DNA of 64,000 nucleotides, taken from assembly GCF_013201035.1 (NCBI RefSeq), contig NZ_CP053707.1:2170001-2234000 (forward strand), read 5' to 3'. Both the position numbers and the translations under genes were made by a program. This document shows positions 9,003 to 20,694 of the stretch, piece after piece (position 1 is the first letter of the stretch; each line of letters opens with the position of its first letter). The notes beneath the pieces were generated by a model. That model saw only the letters and a program-made list of their open reading frames with translations. It made no database searches and was not told the origin of the DNA. Origin of the DNA: Arthrobacter sp. NEB 688. GTDB taxonomy: Bacteria; Actinomycetota; Actinomycetes; Actinomycetales; Dermatophilaceae.

Positions 9003-10772
9003 GTGGCCATGCGCATGTCGTCCCTGTTCCTGCGAACCCTTCGCGAGAACCCGGCGGACGCGGAGGTCCCGAGCCACCAGCTGCTCGTCCGGGCCGGGTA
9101 CATCCGACGGGTCAGCCCCGGCATCTACACCTGGCTGCCGCTGGGGCTCAGGGTGCTGCGCCGCGTCGAGCGCGTCGTGCGCGAGGAGATGGACGCCATC
9201 GGCGCCCAGGAGCTGCTCTTCCCGGCGCTGCTGCCCCGCGAGCCCTACGAGACCTCCGGCCGCTGGACCGAGTACGGCGACGGCGTCTTCCGGCTCCAGG
9301 ACCGCAAGGGCGACGACTACCTGCTCGGCCCGACGCACGAGGAGATGTTCACCCTCGCCGTCAAGGACCTGTACTCCTCCTACAAGGACCTGCCGCTGTC
9401 GATCTACCAGATCCAGACGAAGTACCGCGACGAGGCGCGGCCTCGCGCCGGCATCCTGCGCGGGCGCGAGTTCGTCATGAAGGACAGCTACTCCTTCGAC
9501 CTGGACGAGGCCGGGCTCGACAAGAGCTACCAGCTGCACCGCGACGCCTACGTCCGCATCTTCGAGCGGCTCGGCTTCCACTACGTCATCGTCCAGGCGA
9601 TGGCCGGCGCGATGGGCGGCTCGAAGTCCGAGGAGTTCCTCGCGACGGCCGAGAACGGCGAGGACACCTACGTCCGCTGCGCCAACTGTGGCTATGCCGC
9701 CAACGTCGAGGCCGTGCGGGTGCCGGCGCCCGACGCCGTCGACGCCTCCGGTGCGCCGGCTGCCCACGTCGAGGACACCCCCGACACCCCGACGATCGAC
9801 ACGCTCGTCGCGCACCTCGAGCACGCGTTCCCGCGCACCGACGGCCGGTCGTGGACCGCCGCCGACACGCTGAAGAACGTCGTCGTCATGCTCGTGCACC
9901 CCGACGGCACGCGCGAGCCGCTGGCCATCGGCCTGCCCGGCGACCGCGAGGTCGACGAGAAGCGCCTCGGGGCCCAGGTCGAGCCCGCGAGCGTGGAGGC
10001 GTTCGACGAGAAGGACTTCGCCCGCTACCCGACCCTCACCAAGGGCTACATCGGGCCGGGCGCGCTCGGCTCCGAGCAGTCCTCCGGCATCCGCTACCTC
10101 CTGGACCCCCGGGTCGTCGACGGCACCGCGTGGGTCACCGGCGCCGACGAGCACGGGCGCCACGTCCTCGACCTCGTCGCCGGTCGCGACTTCACCGCGG
10201 ACGGCACGATCGAGGCCGCCGAGGTCCGGGACGGCGACGCGTGCCCCTCGTGCGGCCACGGGCTGGAGTCGGCCCGCGGCATCGAGATGGGCCACATCTT
10301 CCAGCTCGGCACGAAGTACGCCGAGGCGCTCGACCTCAAGGTCCTCGACGAGAACGGCAAGCTGCGCACCGTCGTCATGGGCTCCTACGGGGTCGGTGTC
10401 TCGCGCGCCGTCGCCTGCGTCGCCGAGGGCAACCACGACGAGCTCGGCCTCGTCTGGCCGCGCGAGCTCTCGCCCGCCGACGTCCACGTCGTCGCCACCG
10501 GCAAGGACGAGGAGGTCCACCGCTACGCCGACGAGCTGACCCGCTCGCTCGAGGCGCAGGGGCTCGAGGTGCTCTTCGACGACCGCCGGCAGGCTTCTCC
10601 CGGAGTCAAGTTCAAGGACGCCGAGCTCATCGGCGTGCCGACGATCGTCGTCGTCGGCCGCGGTCTGGCGGACGGGAAGATCGAGGTCAAGGACCGTCGC
10701 TCGGGCGAGCGCCGCGAGGTCTCGACGGACGACGCGGTGCGCGAGGTGCTGGCGGAGGTCGGTCGCGCGTGA
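9003..10772 (+). CDS. proS: Prolyl-tRNA synthetase (bacterial type)
   Basis: ProS charges tRNA-Pro with proline in the cytoplasm. The 589-residue length and the inserted editing (YbaK/INS) domain at roughly residues 220-400 identify the bacterial architecture. Class II motifs are present, including GIYTWLPLG near residue 39, the motif 2 region ([20 protein letters not shown]) and the motif 3 region ([11 protein letters not shown]); an anticodon-binding domain follows. GTG 9003 has an AGGAG site seven bases upstream, better placed than for the in-frame ATGs at 9009 and 9015. Its stop overlaps the next gene by four bases (GTGA). Confidence 0.96.
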   Translation: MAMRMSSLFLRTLRENPADAEVPSHQLLVRAGYIRRVSPGIYTWLPLGLRVLRRVERVVREEMDAIGAQELLFPALLPREPYETSGRWTEYGDGVFRLQDRKGDDYLLGPTHEEMFTLAVKDLYSSYKDLPLSIYQIQTKYRDEARPRAGILRGREFVMKDSYSFDLDEAGLDKSYQLHRDAYVRIFERLGFHYVIVQAMAGAMGGSKSEEFLATAENGEDTYVRCANCGYAANVEAVRVPAPDAVDASGAPAAHVEDTPDTPTIDTLVAHLEHAFPRTDGRSWTAADTLKNVVVMLVHPDGTREPLAIGLPGDREVDEKRLGAQVEPASVEAFDEKDFARYPTLTKGYIGPGALGSEQSSGIRYLLDPRVVDGTAWVTGADEHGRHVLDLVAGRDFTADGTIEAAEVRDGDACPSCGHGLESARGIEMGHIFQLGTKYAEALDLKVLDENGKLRTVVMGSYGVGVSRAVACVAEGNHDELGLVWPRELSPADVHVVATGKDEEVHRYADELTRSLEAQGLEVLFDDRRQASPGVKFKDAELIGVPTIVVVGRGLADGKIEVKDRRSGERREVSTDDAVREVLAEVGRA

Positions 10773-11524
10773 GCCGCCGCGTCGAGGCGGTCGTCTTCGA
10801 CTGGGGTGGCACGCTGACGCCCTGGCACGACGTCGACCTGCCCGAGCAGTGGCGGGTCTTCGCGCGCGAGGTGCACGGCATCCCCGTCGGGTCGCCGGAC
10901 GTGCCGCAGGCCGACCTCGACGAGGCGCACCGGCTCGCCGACCGCATCCTCGAGGCGGAGGCCGGCGCGTGGGCCCGGGGCCGTGACGAGCACTCGTCCG
11001 CGGCGCTCGCCGACATCCTCGACGCCGCCGGGGTCGACCCCGAGCACGACCGGCACCACCTCGCGCTCGCGGCCTACCGGCGCTTCTGGGAGCCGCACAC
11101 CCTCACCGACCCGCAGGTCAAGCCGCTCTGGGAAGGCCTGCGCGAGCGGGGGATCAAGGTCGGGGTGCTCTCGAACACCATCTGGACGCGCGAGTACCAC
11201 CGCGAGATCTTCGCCCGCGACGGTGTGCTCGACCTCATCGACGCCGACCTCTACTCGAGCGAGCTCGACCACGTGAAGCCCCATCCCGAGGTCTTCCTCG
11301 CCGCGTGCCGCGCGGTCGGGGTCGAGCCCGCGGCGGCGGTGTACGTCGGCGACCGGATGTTCGAGGACGTCCACGGGCCGCAGCAGGTCGGGATGCGCGC
11401 CGTCTGGGTGCCGCACTCCGTCCTGCCGGACAACCAGAAGGTCGAGGTGACCGCCGTCCCCGACGCGCGGGCCCACGAGCTGCTCGACCTGCTCGGGATC
11501 GTCGACGGGTGGAACGCCGCGTGA
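10769..11524 (+). CDS. HAD superfamily hydrolase
   Basis: This 251-residue protein has a HAD fold with a helical cap. Motif I is FDWGGT, motif II is LSNT, and later motifs include KPHPE and VGDRMFEDV. The second Asp of the usual DxD is Gly here, a variation seen in some active HAD phosphatases, so activity is plausible. It is translationally coupled to proS through a GTGA overlap. The substrate is unknown. Confidence 0.85.
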   Translation: MSRRVEAVVFDWGGTLTPWHDVDLPEQWRVFAREVHGIPVGSPDVPQADLDEAHRLADRILEAEAGAWARGRDEHSSAALADILDAAGVDPEHDRHHLALAAYRRFWEPHTLTDPQVKPLWEGLRERGIKVGVLSNTIWTREYHREIFARDGVLDLIDADLYSSELDHVKPHPEVFLAACRAVGVEPAAAVYVGDRMFEDVHGPQQVGMRAVWVPHSVLPDNQKVEVTAVPDARAHELLDLLGIVDGWNAA

Positions 11525-11527
11525 CCC

Positions 11528-12307
11528 GTGGGTGACATCGAACCCCACGTCCTCGCGCTGCTCGCGCTCGCCGGGTTCCTCGCGGGGTGGGTCGACGCCG
11601 TCGTCGGGGGTGGCGGGCTCGTCCAGCTGCCCGCGCTGCTGCTCGGGATGCCCGGAGCCTCCCCGGCGCAGGTGCTCGCGACGAACAAGTTCTCGTCGGT
11701 CTGGGGCACCGCGACCGCGTCCGTCACGTACTACCGGCGGGTGAGGCCGGACCTGCGCACGGCGCTGCCGATGGCGGCCGTCGCGTACGTCGGGGCGATC
11801 GGCGGGGCGTTCATCGGGCTGCACATCCCGAAGTCGCTCTTCAACCCGGTCATCCTCGTCATGCTCGTGCTCGTCGGCGCGTACACGCTGCTCAAGCCGT
11901 CGGTGGGGGAGCTGACCCGGTTGCGGTTCAGCGGGGCCCGGCACACGACGGCGGCCGTGCTCACCGGGTTCGTCATCGGCGTCTACGACGGCGCGCTCGG
12001 GCCGGGGACGGGGTCCTTCCTCGTCTTCGCGCTCGTCGGGCTGCTCGGGTACGCCTTCCTCGAGGCGAGCGCCAAGGCGAAGATCACCAACCTCGCGACG
12101 AACCTCGGCGCCCTGACCGTCTTCGCGCCCGGGGGCCACGTCGTGTGGGTCGTCGGCGGGGTGATGGCCGTGACCAACCTCGTCGGCGGGTGGGTCGGGG
12201 CCCGCACCGCCGTCGCGCGCGGCAGCCGCTTCGTCCGCACCGTGTTCGTCGTCGTCGTCGGCGCCTTCGTCGTCCGCATCGGAGGAGACCTCGCCGGCCT
12301 CTGGTGA
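11528..12307 (+). CDS. TauE/SafE family membrane protein (putative anion exporter)
   Basis: This 259-residue protein is nearly all hydrophobic, with about seven to eight transmembrane segments. It has the family features GWVDAVVGGGGLVQLPALL near the N-terminus and a second GxxxGxLGPGTGSF repeat, typical of TauE/SafE (DUF81). Members move sulfite, sulfoacetate or similar anions, but the substrate cannot be read from sequence. It starts with GTG three bases after the HAD gene, so the two form one unit with proS. A long palindrome follows. Confidence 0.85.
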   Translation: MGDIEPHVLALLALAGFLAGWVDAVVGGGGLVQLPALLLGMPGASPAQVLATNKFSSVWGTATASVTYYRRVRPDLRTALPMAAVAYVGAIGGAFIGLHIPKSLFNPVILVMLVLVGAYTLLKPSVGELTRLRFSGARHTTAAVLTGFVIGVYDGALGPGTGSFLVFALVGLLGYAFLEASAKAKITNLATNLGALTVFAPGGHVVWVVGGVMAVTNLVGGWVGARTAVARGSRFVRTVFVVVVGAFVVRIGGDLAGLW

Positions 12308-12332
12308 CCCACCGCCACCCGCCCGACCCCCA

Positions 12333-12388
12333 CCGCGAACGTGTGTGAACACGCCGGTGTTTCCCGGCGAGTTCACACACGTTCGCGG
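12333..12388. repeat. Left 56-bp palindrome (25-bp stem) before the DUF559 gene
   Basis: Arms at 12333-12357 and 12364-12388 are complementary over 25 bp with one mismatch (12351/12370) and a 6-nt loop. The outer 18 bp (CCGCGAACGTGTGTGAAC) pair perfectly. A second copy lies exactly 1000 bp downstream, differing at five positions, all in the left arm or loop. It could end tauE transcription. Its duplication around one gene suggests a dispersed palindromic element. Confidence 0.85.
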
Positions 12389-12439
12389 GCCTGTGGATGA
12401 CGCCAGCGCGCTGCGGGTCCTCCGGGGCAGGCTGCGCGG

Positions 12440-13348
12440 ATGGACCCCGACCACCGCCGACACGTCGAGAGGCTGGCCACGCCCTACGGCGGCATCCTCT
12501 CGAGGTCGCTGCTGGGTGGACTCGGCGTCGACCGCGATTCCGTGGCCCGGCAGGTGGCAGCCGGTCGATGGGCCCTGCCGGGCCGACTGACGGTGTCGAT
12601 GCACCGTGGTCCGCTCGCCGATGCGGCCAGGCCGTGGCTGGCGGTGTGGGAGGTCGGGCACGGCGTGGCGGTGGTCGACGGGGTGAGCAGCCTCCTGGTG
12701 GCGGGCCTGACGGGTTTCACCGAGGCTGCGGTGCACGTCTCCGTCACCCGCAACTCGCGCTGCGTCCGGGTCGAGGACGTCAGCATCCACCGGGTCCGTC
12801 GACGGGTCGACGAGCTGTGCGAGCCGTCGGACCTTCCCCGCACCCGTCCGGCCGTCGCGGCGGTCCGGGCGGCGGGCTGGGCCAGGAGCGACCGTCAGGC
12901 CGCGCTCGTGCTCGCGATGACGGTCCAGCAGCGCCTCGTCGCCGGTCCCGACCTGGTCGCCGCGGCGAAGACCGTCCGCACCCGCGGCCGGCACCCGTTC
13001 ATCCGGCAGGTCGTGCGCGACATCGCGGACGGCGCGCACTCCCTCGGGGAGCTGGACTTCGCGGCGATGTGCCGCCGGCACGGGATCCCCGAACCGGACC
13101 GCCAGGTCGTGCGCCGAGGTCCGTCGGGGCGCGTCTACCTCGACGTGCGCTGGGAGTCGGCGCGGCTCGTCGTCGAGATCGACGGCTCGGGACACCGCGC
13201 CGGGCTCGCCCTGACGGATGACAACCTCCGGCAGAACGCCGTGACCCTCGGCCGCGACCGGGTCCTGCGCTTCGACCTGCTGGCGCTGCGGCTCGAGGAG
13301 CAGACGGTCATGGCGCAGGTCAGGGCCGGCCTTCGCGGATGTGTGTGA
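12440..13348 (+). CDS. DUF559-type (Vsr-like) endonuclease-fold protein with N-terminal winged-helix region
   Basis: The 302-residue protein has an N-terminal part resembling AbiEi/antitoxin-type winged helices and a C-terminal PD-(D/E)XK domain of the DUF559 type. The candidate catalytic residues are Glu in LGELDF, Asp in YLDVRW and Glu-x-Asp in VVEIDG; the following DDNLRQN and RVLRFD segments are also family features. DUF559 proteins are scattered through actinobacteria and their role is not settled, with homing-like or defence functions proposed. The ATG at 12440 lies 51 bp after the left palindrome. The TGA at 13346-13348 lies inside the right palindrome. No partner gene of a toxin-antitoxin pair is adjacent. 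Confidence 0.75.
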   Translation: MDPDHRRHVERLATPYGGILSRSLLGGLGVDRDSVARQVAAGRWALPGRLTVSMHRGPLADAARPWLAVWEVGHGVAVVDGVSSLLVAGLTGFTEAAVHVSVTRNSRCVRVEDVSIHRVRRRVDELCEPSDLPRTRPAVAAVRAAGWARSDRQAALVLAMTVQQRLVAGPDLVAAAKTVRTRGRHPFIRQVVRDIADGAHSLGELDFAAMCRRHGIPEPDRQVVRRGPSGRVYLDVRWESARLVVEIDGSGHRAGLALTDDNLRQNAVTLGRDRVLRFDLLALRLEEQTVMAQVRAGLRGCV

Positions 13349-13388
13349 ACTCGCCGGGGTTTCCCGGCGAGTTCACACACGTTCGCGG
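13333..13388. repeat. Right 56-bp palindrome overlapping the DUF559 stop codon
   Basis: This copy matches the 12333-12388 palindrome at 51 of 56 positions, with an identical right arm. In RNA the 24-bp stem forms with two G-U wobbles and a 6-nt loop. It contains the DUF559 TGA and lies 11 bp before the amylosucrase stop codon on the other strand, so it can terminate both converging transcripts. Confidence 0.85.
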
Positions 13389-13399
13389 AAAGGCGGGGG

Positions 13400-15322
13400 T
13401 CAGGGGGCGGTGAGCCAGAGGGCCGCGTACGGGGGGAGGTGGACGTCACCGTCGGGGTGCCAGGGGAGGGGTCGGCCGGTCAGGGCGTCGACGGCCGCCT
13501 CGAGCCCGAGCTCGTGCACGCGCCAGCCGGGCCACACGCGCTCCTGCGGCGTCACGTTGTACACGCCCGCGAACCGCCCGAGCGGGTGCTCGCGCAGCGT
13601 CACGAGCACGCCGGGGTCGTCGACCGGGCCGATGCGGGTCTCGACCGAGCCGTGCAGGTGCGGAAGGCCGGCCCGCGCCCGGACGAGCCCGGCGAGGTCG
13701 CCGAACACCCGCCCGGACACGGTCGAGGGGTCGTGCCGGGTCGCCATCGCCGCGAGGTCCAGCCGCGGCCGGTGCGCCCACCGGTTGTCGTCCTCGTGGC
13801 CGGGCTCCAGCGCCCAGTCGGGGTCGTCGACCTGCCCGAGCTCGTCGCCGCTCCAGATGACCGGGATGCCGCCCCAGCCGACGACGACCGCGTGCGCCAG
13901 CCGCAGGGCCGCGACGGCGAGGTCGAGCTCCTCGGGGGTGCGTGCGGCCTCGAGGCCGACGAGCGAGGCGGCCGTCCCGGACGTGCGCCGGTCGCCGGTC
14001 TCGGGGTTGAACTGGAAGACGAGGCCGCGGGCGGGCGAGCCCCAGAAGTCGCCGGAGTACCAGTCGGCGAGGAACTGGCGGTGCCCCGGGCCGGTGACGC
14101 CGACCGCCGCGGCGTCCTCGTCCATGATCGCCCAGCCGATGTCGTCGTGGCAGCGCAGGTAGGTCAGCCAGGTCGCGCTCGCGGGCTTGGGCGGCAGCGA
14201 CCCCAGCGCGTGCGCGGCCAGCCGCACGTCGCGGGCGGCGAGCATCGACCACACCTGCACCATGAGGCTGTTGTGGTACGCGAGGTCGCTGACCTTGCCG
14301 GTGTGCTCGCGCTCGCCGAGGTACGCCAGCAGCTTGGTCGGCGCCACGATGGCCTCGGCCTTGAACACGACTGCGGGACAGGCGATCCGGGTGACGGCGC
14401 GCAGCACCTGCGTCAGTGCGTGCACCTCGGGCTGCCCCTGGCAGTCGGTGCCGAGGCGCTTCCACATGAAGGCGATGGCGTCGAGGCGCAGGACGTCGAC
14501 ACCGCGGTTCGCGAGGTCGAGCACGACCTGCGCGTACTCGACGAGGACGTCCGGGTTGCCCCAGTTGACGTCCCACTGCCAGGAGTTGAAGGTCGTCCAG
14601 ACCCAGCCGTCCAGCTCGTCGTCCCACGTGAAGTTGCCGGGCGCGAAGTCGGGGAAGACCTCGGGCAGCGTGCGCTCGTAGGCGTCGGGCAGCCGGCGGT
14701 CGGGGAAGACGTGGAAGTACGAGCGGTAGCGCAGCACGCCCTCGCGCGCCTTGCGCGCCCACTCGTGCTCGCGCGCCACGTGGTTGAGGACGAGGTCGAG
14801 GACGAGGCTCATCCCGCGCTCGTGCAGCGAGTCGGCGAGGGCCGTCAGGTCCTCCATCGTCCCGAGGTCCGCCCGGACCTCCCGGTAGTCGGCCACGGCG
14901 TAGCCGCCGTCGTTGTCGCCCTCGCGCGGGCGCAGCAGCGGCATGAGGTGCAGGTAGGTGACGCCGAGCTCCTCGAGGTAGCCCAGGCGCTCGCCGACGC
15001 CGCGCAGGTCGCCGGCGAAGCGCTCGGTGTAGGCGGCGTAGCCGACCATCGACGGCTCCTGGAGCCAGTCGGGGCGCAGCATCCGCTCGAGGTCGCGGCG
15101 GTGGAGGCGGTCGGGGCGGCGGGCGTAGGCCCGGGTCGCGCGGGTCACGAGCTCGGCCGCGGTCGCGGCAGCCCGGTCCTCGCCGTAGACCGCGACGAGC
15201 CCGCTCCACAGGTCGGGCCACCAGCGCCGCAGGCGGGCCTCGAGCATCTCGGCGCGGGCCGGGTCCCACCCGGAGGTCGACAGGGTGGGCGGCGGCGGCA
15301 CCGGTGCGGTCACGGGCGCCAT
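13400..15322 (-). CDS. Amylosucrase / GH13 subfamily 4 alpha-amylase-type enzyme
   Basis: Amylosucrase transfers glucosyl units from sucrose onto alpha-glucan, releasing fructose. The 640-residue length and the Asp nucleophile context [20 protein letters not shown] are characteristic of GH13_4. The acid/base Glu lies in VFKAEAIV and the transition-state Asp in LRCHDDIGW. No signal peptide is visible, so it should be cytoplasmic. The ATG at 15322 was chosen over an upstream GTG because it fits the family length and lies just after a LacI-type operator. A trehalose synthase-like or sucrose hydrolase activity cannot be excluded. Confidence 0.86.
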   Translation of the reverse strand: MAPVTAPVPPPPTLSTSGWDPARAEMLEARLRRWWPDLWSGLVAVYGEDRAAATAAELVTRATRAYARRPDRLHRRDLERMLRPDWLQEPSMVGYAAYTERFAGDLRGVGERLGYLEELGVTYLHLMPLLRPREGDNDGGYAVADYREVRADLGTMEDLTALADSLHERGMSLVLDLVLNHVAREHEWARKAREGVLRYRSYFHVFPDRRLPDAYERTLPEVFPDFAPGNFTWDDELDGWVWTTFNSWQWDVNWGNPDVLVEYAQVVLDLANRGVDVLRLDAIAFMWKRLGTDCQGQPEVHALTQVLRAVTRIACPAVVFKAEAIVAPTKLLAYLGEREHTGKVSDLAYHNSLMVQVWSMLAARDVRLAAHALGSLPPKPASATWLTYLRCHDDIGWAIMDEDAAAVGVTGPGHRQFLADWYSGDFWGSPARGLVFQFNPETGDRRTSGTAASLVGLEAARTPEELDLAVAALRLAHAVVVGWGGIPVIWSGDELGQVDDPDWALEPGHEDDNRWAHRPRLDLAAMATRHDPSTVSGRVFGDLAGLVRARAGLPHLHGSVETRIGPVDDPGVLVTLREHPLGRFAGVYNVTPQERVWPGWRVHELGLEAAVDALTGRPLPWHPDGDVHLPPYAALWLTAP

Positions 15323-15335
15323 CCTGCCGAATCGG

Positions 15336-15349
15336 TGCAAGCGTTTCCA
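15336..15349. promoter_or_regulatory. LacI-family operator upstream of amylosucrase
   Basis: TGCAAGCGTTTCCA matches the LacI/MalR-type consensus TGNAANCGNTTNCA at every fixed position. It ends 13 bp upstream of the amylosucrase ATG, which suits roadblock-type repression by a sugar-responsive LacI protein. No LacI gene is present in this window. Confidence 0.7.
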
Positions 15350-15438
15350 CCACATCCGCCGACCGTCTCGCGCGGACTCACGGCCCACCCCGACGCCACG
15401 CACAGGTGACGCATAGGGAGCCGCCCGATGGTGGGGGC

Positions 15439-16869
15439 ATGACGACGAGCACGACGACGCCCGACGAGGCCGTCCGCCGCCCCCGGGCCGCCCACCGCCG
15501 CCCTCGCCGGGCGGTCGTGCCGGTGCCGCGCTGGTGGCGCGACGCGACGGCCGCCGCCGGGTGGGCGGTGCTCCTCGGCGTCGTCGCGCTGTGGGTGCAG
15601 GACGGTGGCGTCCAGGACCTCGGGACGCTCGCCGGCGCCCTCACCTCGACCGGCCGGCTGACCGGGCTCGTCGCCTCGGCGCTGCTCCTGCTCCAGGTCG
15701 TCCTCATGGCCCGCGTCCCGTGGGTCGAGCAGGCCTGGGGCCAGGACGAGCTCGCCCGCGTCCACCGCCTCGTCGGCTTCACCTCGTTCACGCTCCTGCT
15801 CGTCCACATCGGCCTCATCACGCTCGGCTACGCGGCCAGCGGCCCGCTCGGCCTGTGGGGGACCACCTGGGACTTCGTCGTCAGCTACCCCGGGATGCTC
15901 CTCGCGTGGGCCGGCACCGCCGCGCTCGTCATGGTCGTCGTCACCTCGGTCAAGCGGGCTCGTCGCCGGCTGCGGTACGAGTCCTGGCACCTCATCCACC
16001 TCTACGGCTACCTGGGCGCCGGCCTCGTGCTGCCGCACCAGCTGTGGACCGGCGCGGACTTCCTCGACTCCCGGGCCGCGACCCTCTTCTGGTGGGGCCT
16101 GTGGCTCACCACGGCCGCCGCCGTCCTCGTCTTCCGGGTGGGCCTGCCGCTGTGGCGCTCGCTGCGCTCGCCGATCCGCGTCCTCGACGTCCGCGCCGAG
16201 GGGCCCGGGGTCACGAGCGTGACGGTCGGTGGCGACGGCGTGCGGCACCTGCCGGTGCGGGCCGGCCAGTTCCTCCAGTGGCGCTTCCTCGACGGGCCCG
16301 GCTGGACCCGCGCCAACCCCTACTCGATCTCCGCCGCGCCGGACGGCCGCACGCTGCGGATCACCGCCGCGCACCTCGGCGACGGCTCGTCGCGGCTCGC
16401 GAGCCTGCGCCCCGGCACCCGCGTCCTCGTCGAGGGCCCCTACGGCCGGATGCACGGCGGCGTCCGCACCCGCCGCAAGGTCCTGCTCATGGGCTCGGGC
16501 ATCGGCATCACCCCGATGCGCGCGCTCCTCGAGGAGCTGCCCCAGGGCCCCGGCGACGTGACGCTCGTCCACCGCGTCCGCTCCCGCGAGGAGGCCGTGC
16601 TCGCCGACGAGCTGCGCTCCCTCGCCGCGGCCCGTGGTGCGCGCTACCTCATCGTCGAGGGGCCTCGCGTCCGGGGCCGCGCCAGCTGGCTGCCCCAGCA
16701 GGCCGCGCACCTCGGCGACGCCCAGGCCCTGCGCGAGATCGCCCCGGACATCGCCCACCACGAGGTGTACGTCTGCGGCAGCGACGGCTGGATGAGCGCG
16801 GTGCGCGAGGCCGCCCTCGAGGCCGGCGTACCGCACGGCGCCGTGCACCTCGAGCGCTTCAGCTACTGA
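15439..16869 (+). CDS. Ferric reductase-like membrane flavohemoprotein (oxidoreductase)
   Basis: The 476-residue protein joins an N-terminal heme-binding ferric-reductase-like domain to a ferredoxin-NADP reductase module. The membrane part has about six segments, with conserved His in [24 protein letters not shown] and VLPHQLW. The reductase has the FAD motif NPYSIS, the EGPYG loop, the NAD(P) motif [13 protein letters not shown] and the terminal YVCGSDGWM. It should carry electrons from NAD(P)H across the membrane. The next two genes encode an extracytosolic FMN protein and its flavinylating enzyme, the likely acceptor system. The ATG at 15439 is preceded by a GGTGGGGG stretch. Confidence 0.87.
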   Translation: MTTSTTTPDEAVRRPRAAHRRPRRAVVPVPRWWRDATAAAGWAVLLGVVALWVQDGGVQDLGTLAGALTSTGRLTGLVASALLLLQVVLMARVPWVEQAWGQDELARVHRLVGFTSFTLLLVHIGLITLGYAASGPLGLWGTTWDFVVSYPGMLLAWAGTAALVMVVVTSVKRARRRLRYESWHLIHLYGYLGAGLVLPHQLWTGADFLDSRAATLFWWGLWLTTAAAVLVFRVGLPLWRSLRSPIRVLDVRAEGPGVTSVTVGGDGVRHLPVRAGQFLQWRFLDGPGWTRANPYSISAAPDGRTLRITAAHLGDGSSRLASLRPGTRVLVEGPYGRMHGGVRTRRKVLLMGSGIGITPMRALLEELPQGPGDVTLVHRVRSREEAVLADELRSLAAARGARYLIVEGPRVRGRASWLPQQAAHLGDAQALREIAPDIAHHEVYVCGSDGWMSAVREAALEAGVPHGAVHLERFSY

Positions 16870-16904
16870 CCCCCGACCCCACGAACCCCCTGAGGACCCC
16901 CGCG

Positions 16905-17483
16905 ATGCGACGGATCACCACCTGGCTGCTGAGCACGGTCTCGGCGCTCGTCCTGCTGTTCAGCTACCACACCTCGACCGGGCAGGCCGCGAGCACCGTG
17001 GCGCTCGGCGACGCCAACGGCGCCGGCGCCGCGGCGCCCGACACCGCGAGCGGCGACGGGACGACGAGCGGCTCGAGCGACGATTCGTCCTCGTCGGGCT
17101 CCTCGTCCTCGTCCGGCTCGTCCGACTCGTCCTCGTCCGACTCCTCCTCGGGCTCGTCGTCGTCCGGCTCGTCCTCGACGACGAAGAAGTCCACCTCCTC
17201 GTCGGCCGCGAAGACCTACACGGGCGACGCCGTCCAGACCCGCTACGGCCCGGTGCAGGTCGAGATCACCGTCAAGGACGGCAAGATCACGAAGTCGGCC
17301 GTCACGCAGGTCCCGTGGAGCGACCACCGCGACCAGGAGATCAACGGCTACGCGGTGCCGATCCTCAACGACGAGACGGTCCAGGCGCAGGACGCCGGCA
17401 TCGACATGGTCTCCGGCGCGACGTTCACCTCCGACGGGTACATCCAGTCGCTGCAGTCCGCGATCGACCAGGCCAACCTGTGA
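16905..17483 (+). CDS. FMN-binding domain protein, extracytosolic and covalently flavinylated
   Basis: The 192-residue protein has an N-terminal hydrophobic signal or anchor (residues about 5-25). A very Ser-rich linker follows (about residues 55-100), then one FMN_bind domain. The flavinylation motif DMVSGAT is present, with Thr173 as the predicted attachment site for FMN. It is followed by ApbE, which makes that bond, and preceded by the ferric-reductase-like protein that could reduce it. The Ser-rich stretch is a low-complexity spacer likely to hold the domain away from the membrane. Confidence 0.88.
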   Translation: MRRITTWLLSTVSALVLLFSYHTSTGQAASTVALGDANGAGAAAPDTASGDGTTSGSSDDSSSSGSSSSSGSSDSSSSDSSSGSSSSGSSSTTKKSTSSSAAKTYTGDAVQTRYGPVQVEITVKDGKITKSAVTQVPWSDHRDQEINGYAVPILNDETVQAQDAGIDMVSGATFTSDGYIQSLQSAIDQANL

Positions 17484-18259
17484 TCACCGCCGAGATCCCC
17501 GTGACCCCGGCCGCCCCGGCGCCGCCGGTCCTCGCCCGACGGGCCTGGGTGGAGCACGTGATGGGGACGGCCGTGAGCATCCACGTACGGGCCGTCGAGC
17601 CGACCCGCCCCGACATCGAGGCGGCGGTGCGGCGGGCGTTCGCGCACCTGCGGCGGGTCGACGCGGTGTTCTCGACGTGGCGGGCGGACAGCGACCTGCT
17701 GCGCCTGCAGCATCACGAGACCGACGAGGTCCACGCATGGGTGGCCGACGTCGTCGAGCTGTGCCTCGAGGCCGAGGAGCGCACCGACGGGCTCTTCTCC
17801 GCCTGGCGCGGCCGGGCGGACGGGCGCACCGTCTTCGACCCCACCGGCCTGGTCAAGGGCTGGGCCGCGGCCGGCGCCGCCGAGCACCTCGCCGTCGTGC
17901 CCGAGATCGCCTACAGCCTCGGGGCCGGCGGCGACGTCGCCGTCGGGGTGGGCCCCGGGCCTTCCGCGGCCGCCCCGACCTGGCGGATCGGCCTCGAGGA
18001 CCCCCGGCACGCGGGGCGCGTCGCCGACGTCGTCGCCGTGCGCCGCGGCGGGGTCGCCACCTCCGGGGCGGCGGCGCGCGGGGCCCACGTCGTCGACCCG
18101 CGCACCGGGTGGGGCGTCTCGCGCCCCGGCTCGTGCACCGTGGTCGGGCCCGACCTCACGTGGGCCGACGTCTGGGCGACGGCCGCGTGGGTGGACCCCG
18201 AGCGGGTCGCCCGCCTGCTGCCCGAGCGCGACCCCGAGTACTCCCTCATCGTCCTCTGA
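17480..18259 (+). CDS. apbE: FAD:protein FMN transferase
   Basis: ApbE transfers FMN from FAD to a Thr of target proteins; here the obvious target is the FMN-binding protein encoded just upstream. The 259-residue protein has the family motifs MGTAVSIHV, FSTWRADSDL, DPTGLVKGWA, SLGAGGDVAVG, VATSGAAARG and HVVDPRTG. It is short (families often exceed 300 residues) and has no visible lipobox, so it may be cytoplasmic or non-classically located. GTG 17480 overlaps the preceding TGA, which shows translational coupling. Confidence 0.9.
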   Translation: MITAEIPVTPAAPAPPVLARRAWVEHVMGTAVSIHVRAVEPTRPDIEAAVRRAFAHLRRVDAVFSTWRADSDLLRLQHHETDEVHAWVADVVELCLEAEERTDGLFSAWRGRADGRTVFDPTGLVKGWAAAGAAEHLAVVPEIAYSLGAGGDVAVGVGPGPSAAAPTWRIGLEDPRHAGRVADVVAVRRGGVATSGAAARGAHVVDPRTGWGVSRPGSCTVVGPDLTWADVWATAAWVDPERVARLLPERDPEYSLIVL

Positions 18260-18696
18260 CGAACCGTAGGTGCCTGTCCCGCACGGTTGTCCACCGGCGC
18301 AGGATGCCCCTGCCGCCGGCGTCCCGCCGCTGCTATGTTCGACGGACCACGCCGGGCTTCAGCAGGGGGTCCCGGCTCGAGCCACAGGCTGGGTCATGGT
18401 CCCATCGCAGCTCCGCGTGCCACCCGTCCGCAGCCGTCGGCTCCGGGTGCACGCCTCGGTAGGGCGTTCGTCGTGCCGGCCGCTGCGGCGGTCCGCCGGT
18501 CGTGTGGTCCCTCGGAACCCGGCGGGTCCCGCGGCGTCGCCGCGGGGTCCGTCCGATCCGGCGCCGGTCGCCCACGGGTGGCTGCAGCGCGGGTCGGCGG
18601 GCGCCGGGACGGCGGTGGCCGCGCCGAGCGCCGGTCGCCTTCCCTCTGTGCCTCCCGGCGTCCGTGGCCCCGGCCCCGGGCACCCCACGCCCTCGC
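18260..18696. other. 437-bp stretch without a convincing gene
   Basis: Overlapping frames are open here, but their codon use is poor and they resemble no family I know. A TATGTT at 18333-18338 could be a plus-strand -10 element. A perfect 8-bp hairpin (CCCGCGGC, loop GTC) lies at 18528-18546. The stretch is downstream of both neighbours (apbE on plus, the DUF255 gene on minus), so a small RNA or degraded gene is possible. Confidence 0.4.
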
Positions 18697-20688
<1,992 letters not shown>

Positions 20689-20694
20689 CACCCC

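Noticed and set aside
5772-10520. Very long minus-strand open frame of 1582 codons
   Set aside because: Only its last 532 codons (mmsA) look real. The rest runs antisense or out of frame through the ROK gene and proS and reflects the GC-rich codon bias.
12440-13348. Type IV toxin-antitoxin (AbiE-like) pair
   Set aside because: Only a single gene with a winged-helix-like N-terminus is present. There is no AbiEii-type nucleotidyltransferase next to it.
13345-14162. Open frames starting MCELAG near the palindromes
   Set aside because: These short starts are translations of the palindrome arms and lead into antisense frames of amylosucrase. They show no family resemblance.
17050-17215. Ser-codon-rich direct repeats as a possible mobile or repeat element
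   Set aside because: They encode the Ser-rich linker of the FMN-binding protein and stay in its frame. This is a low-complexity coding spacer.
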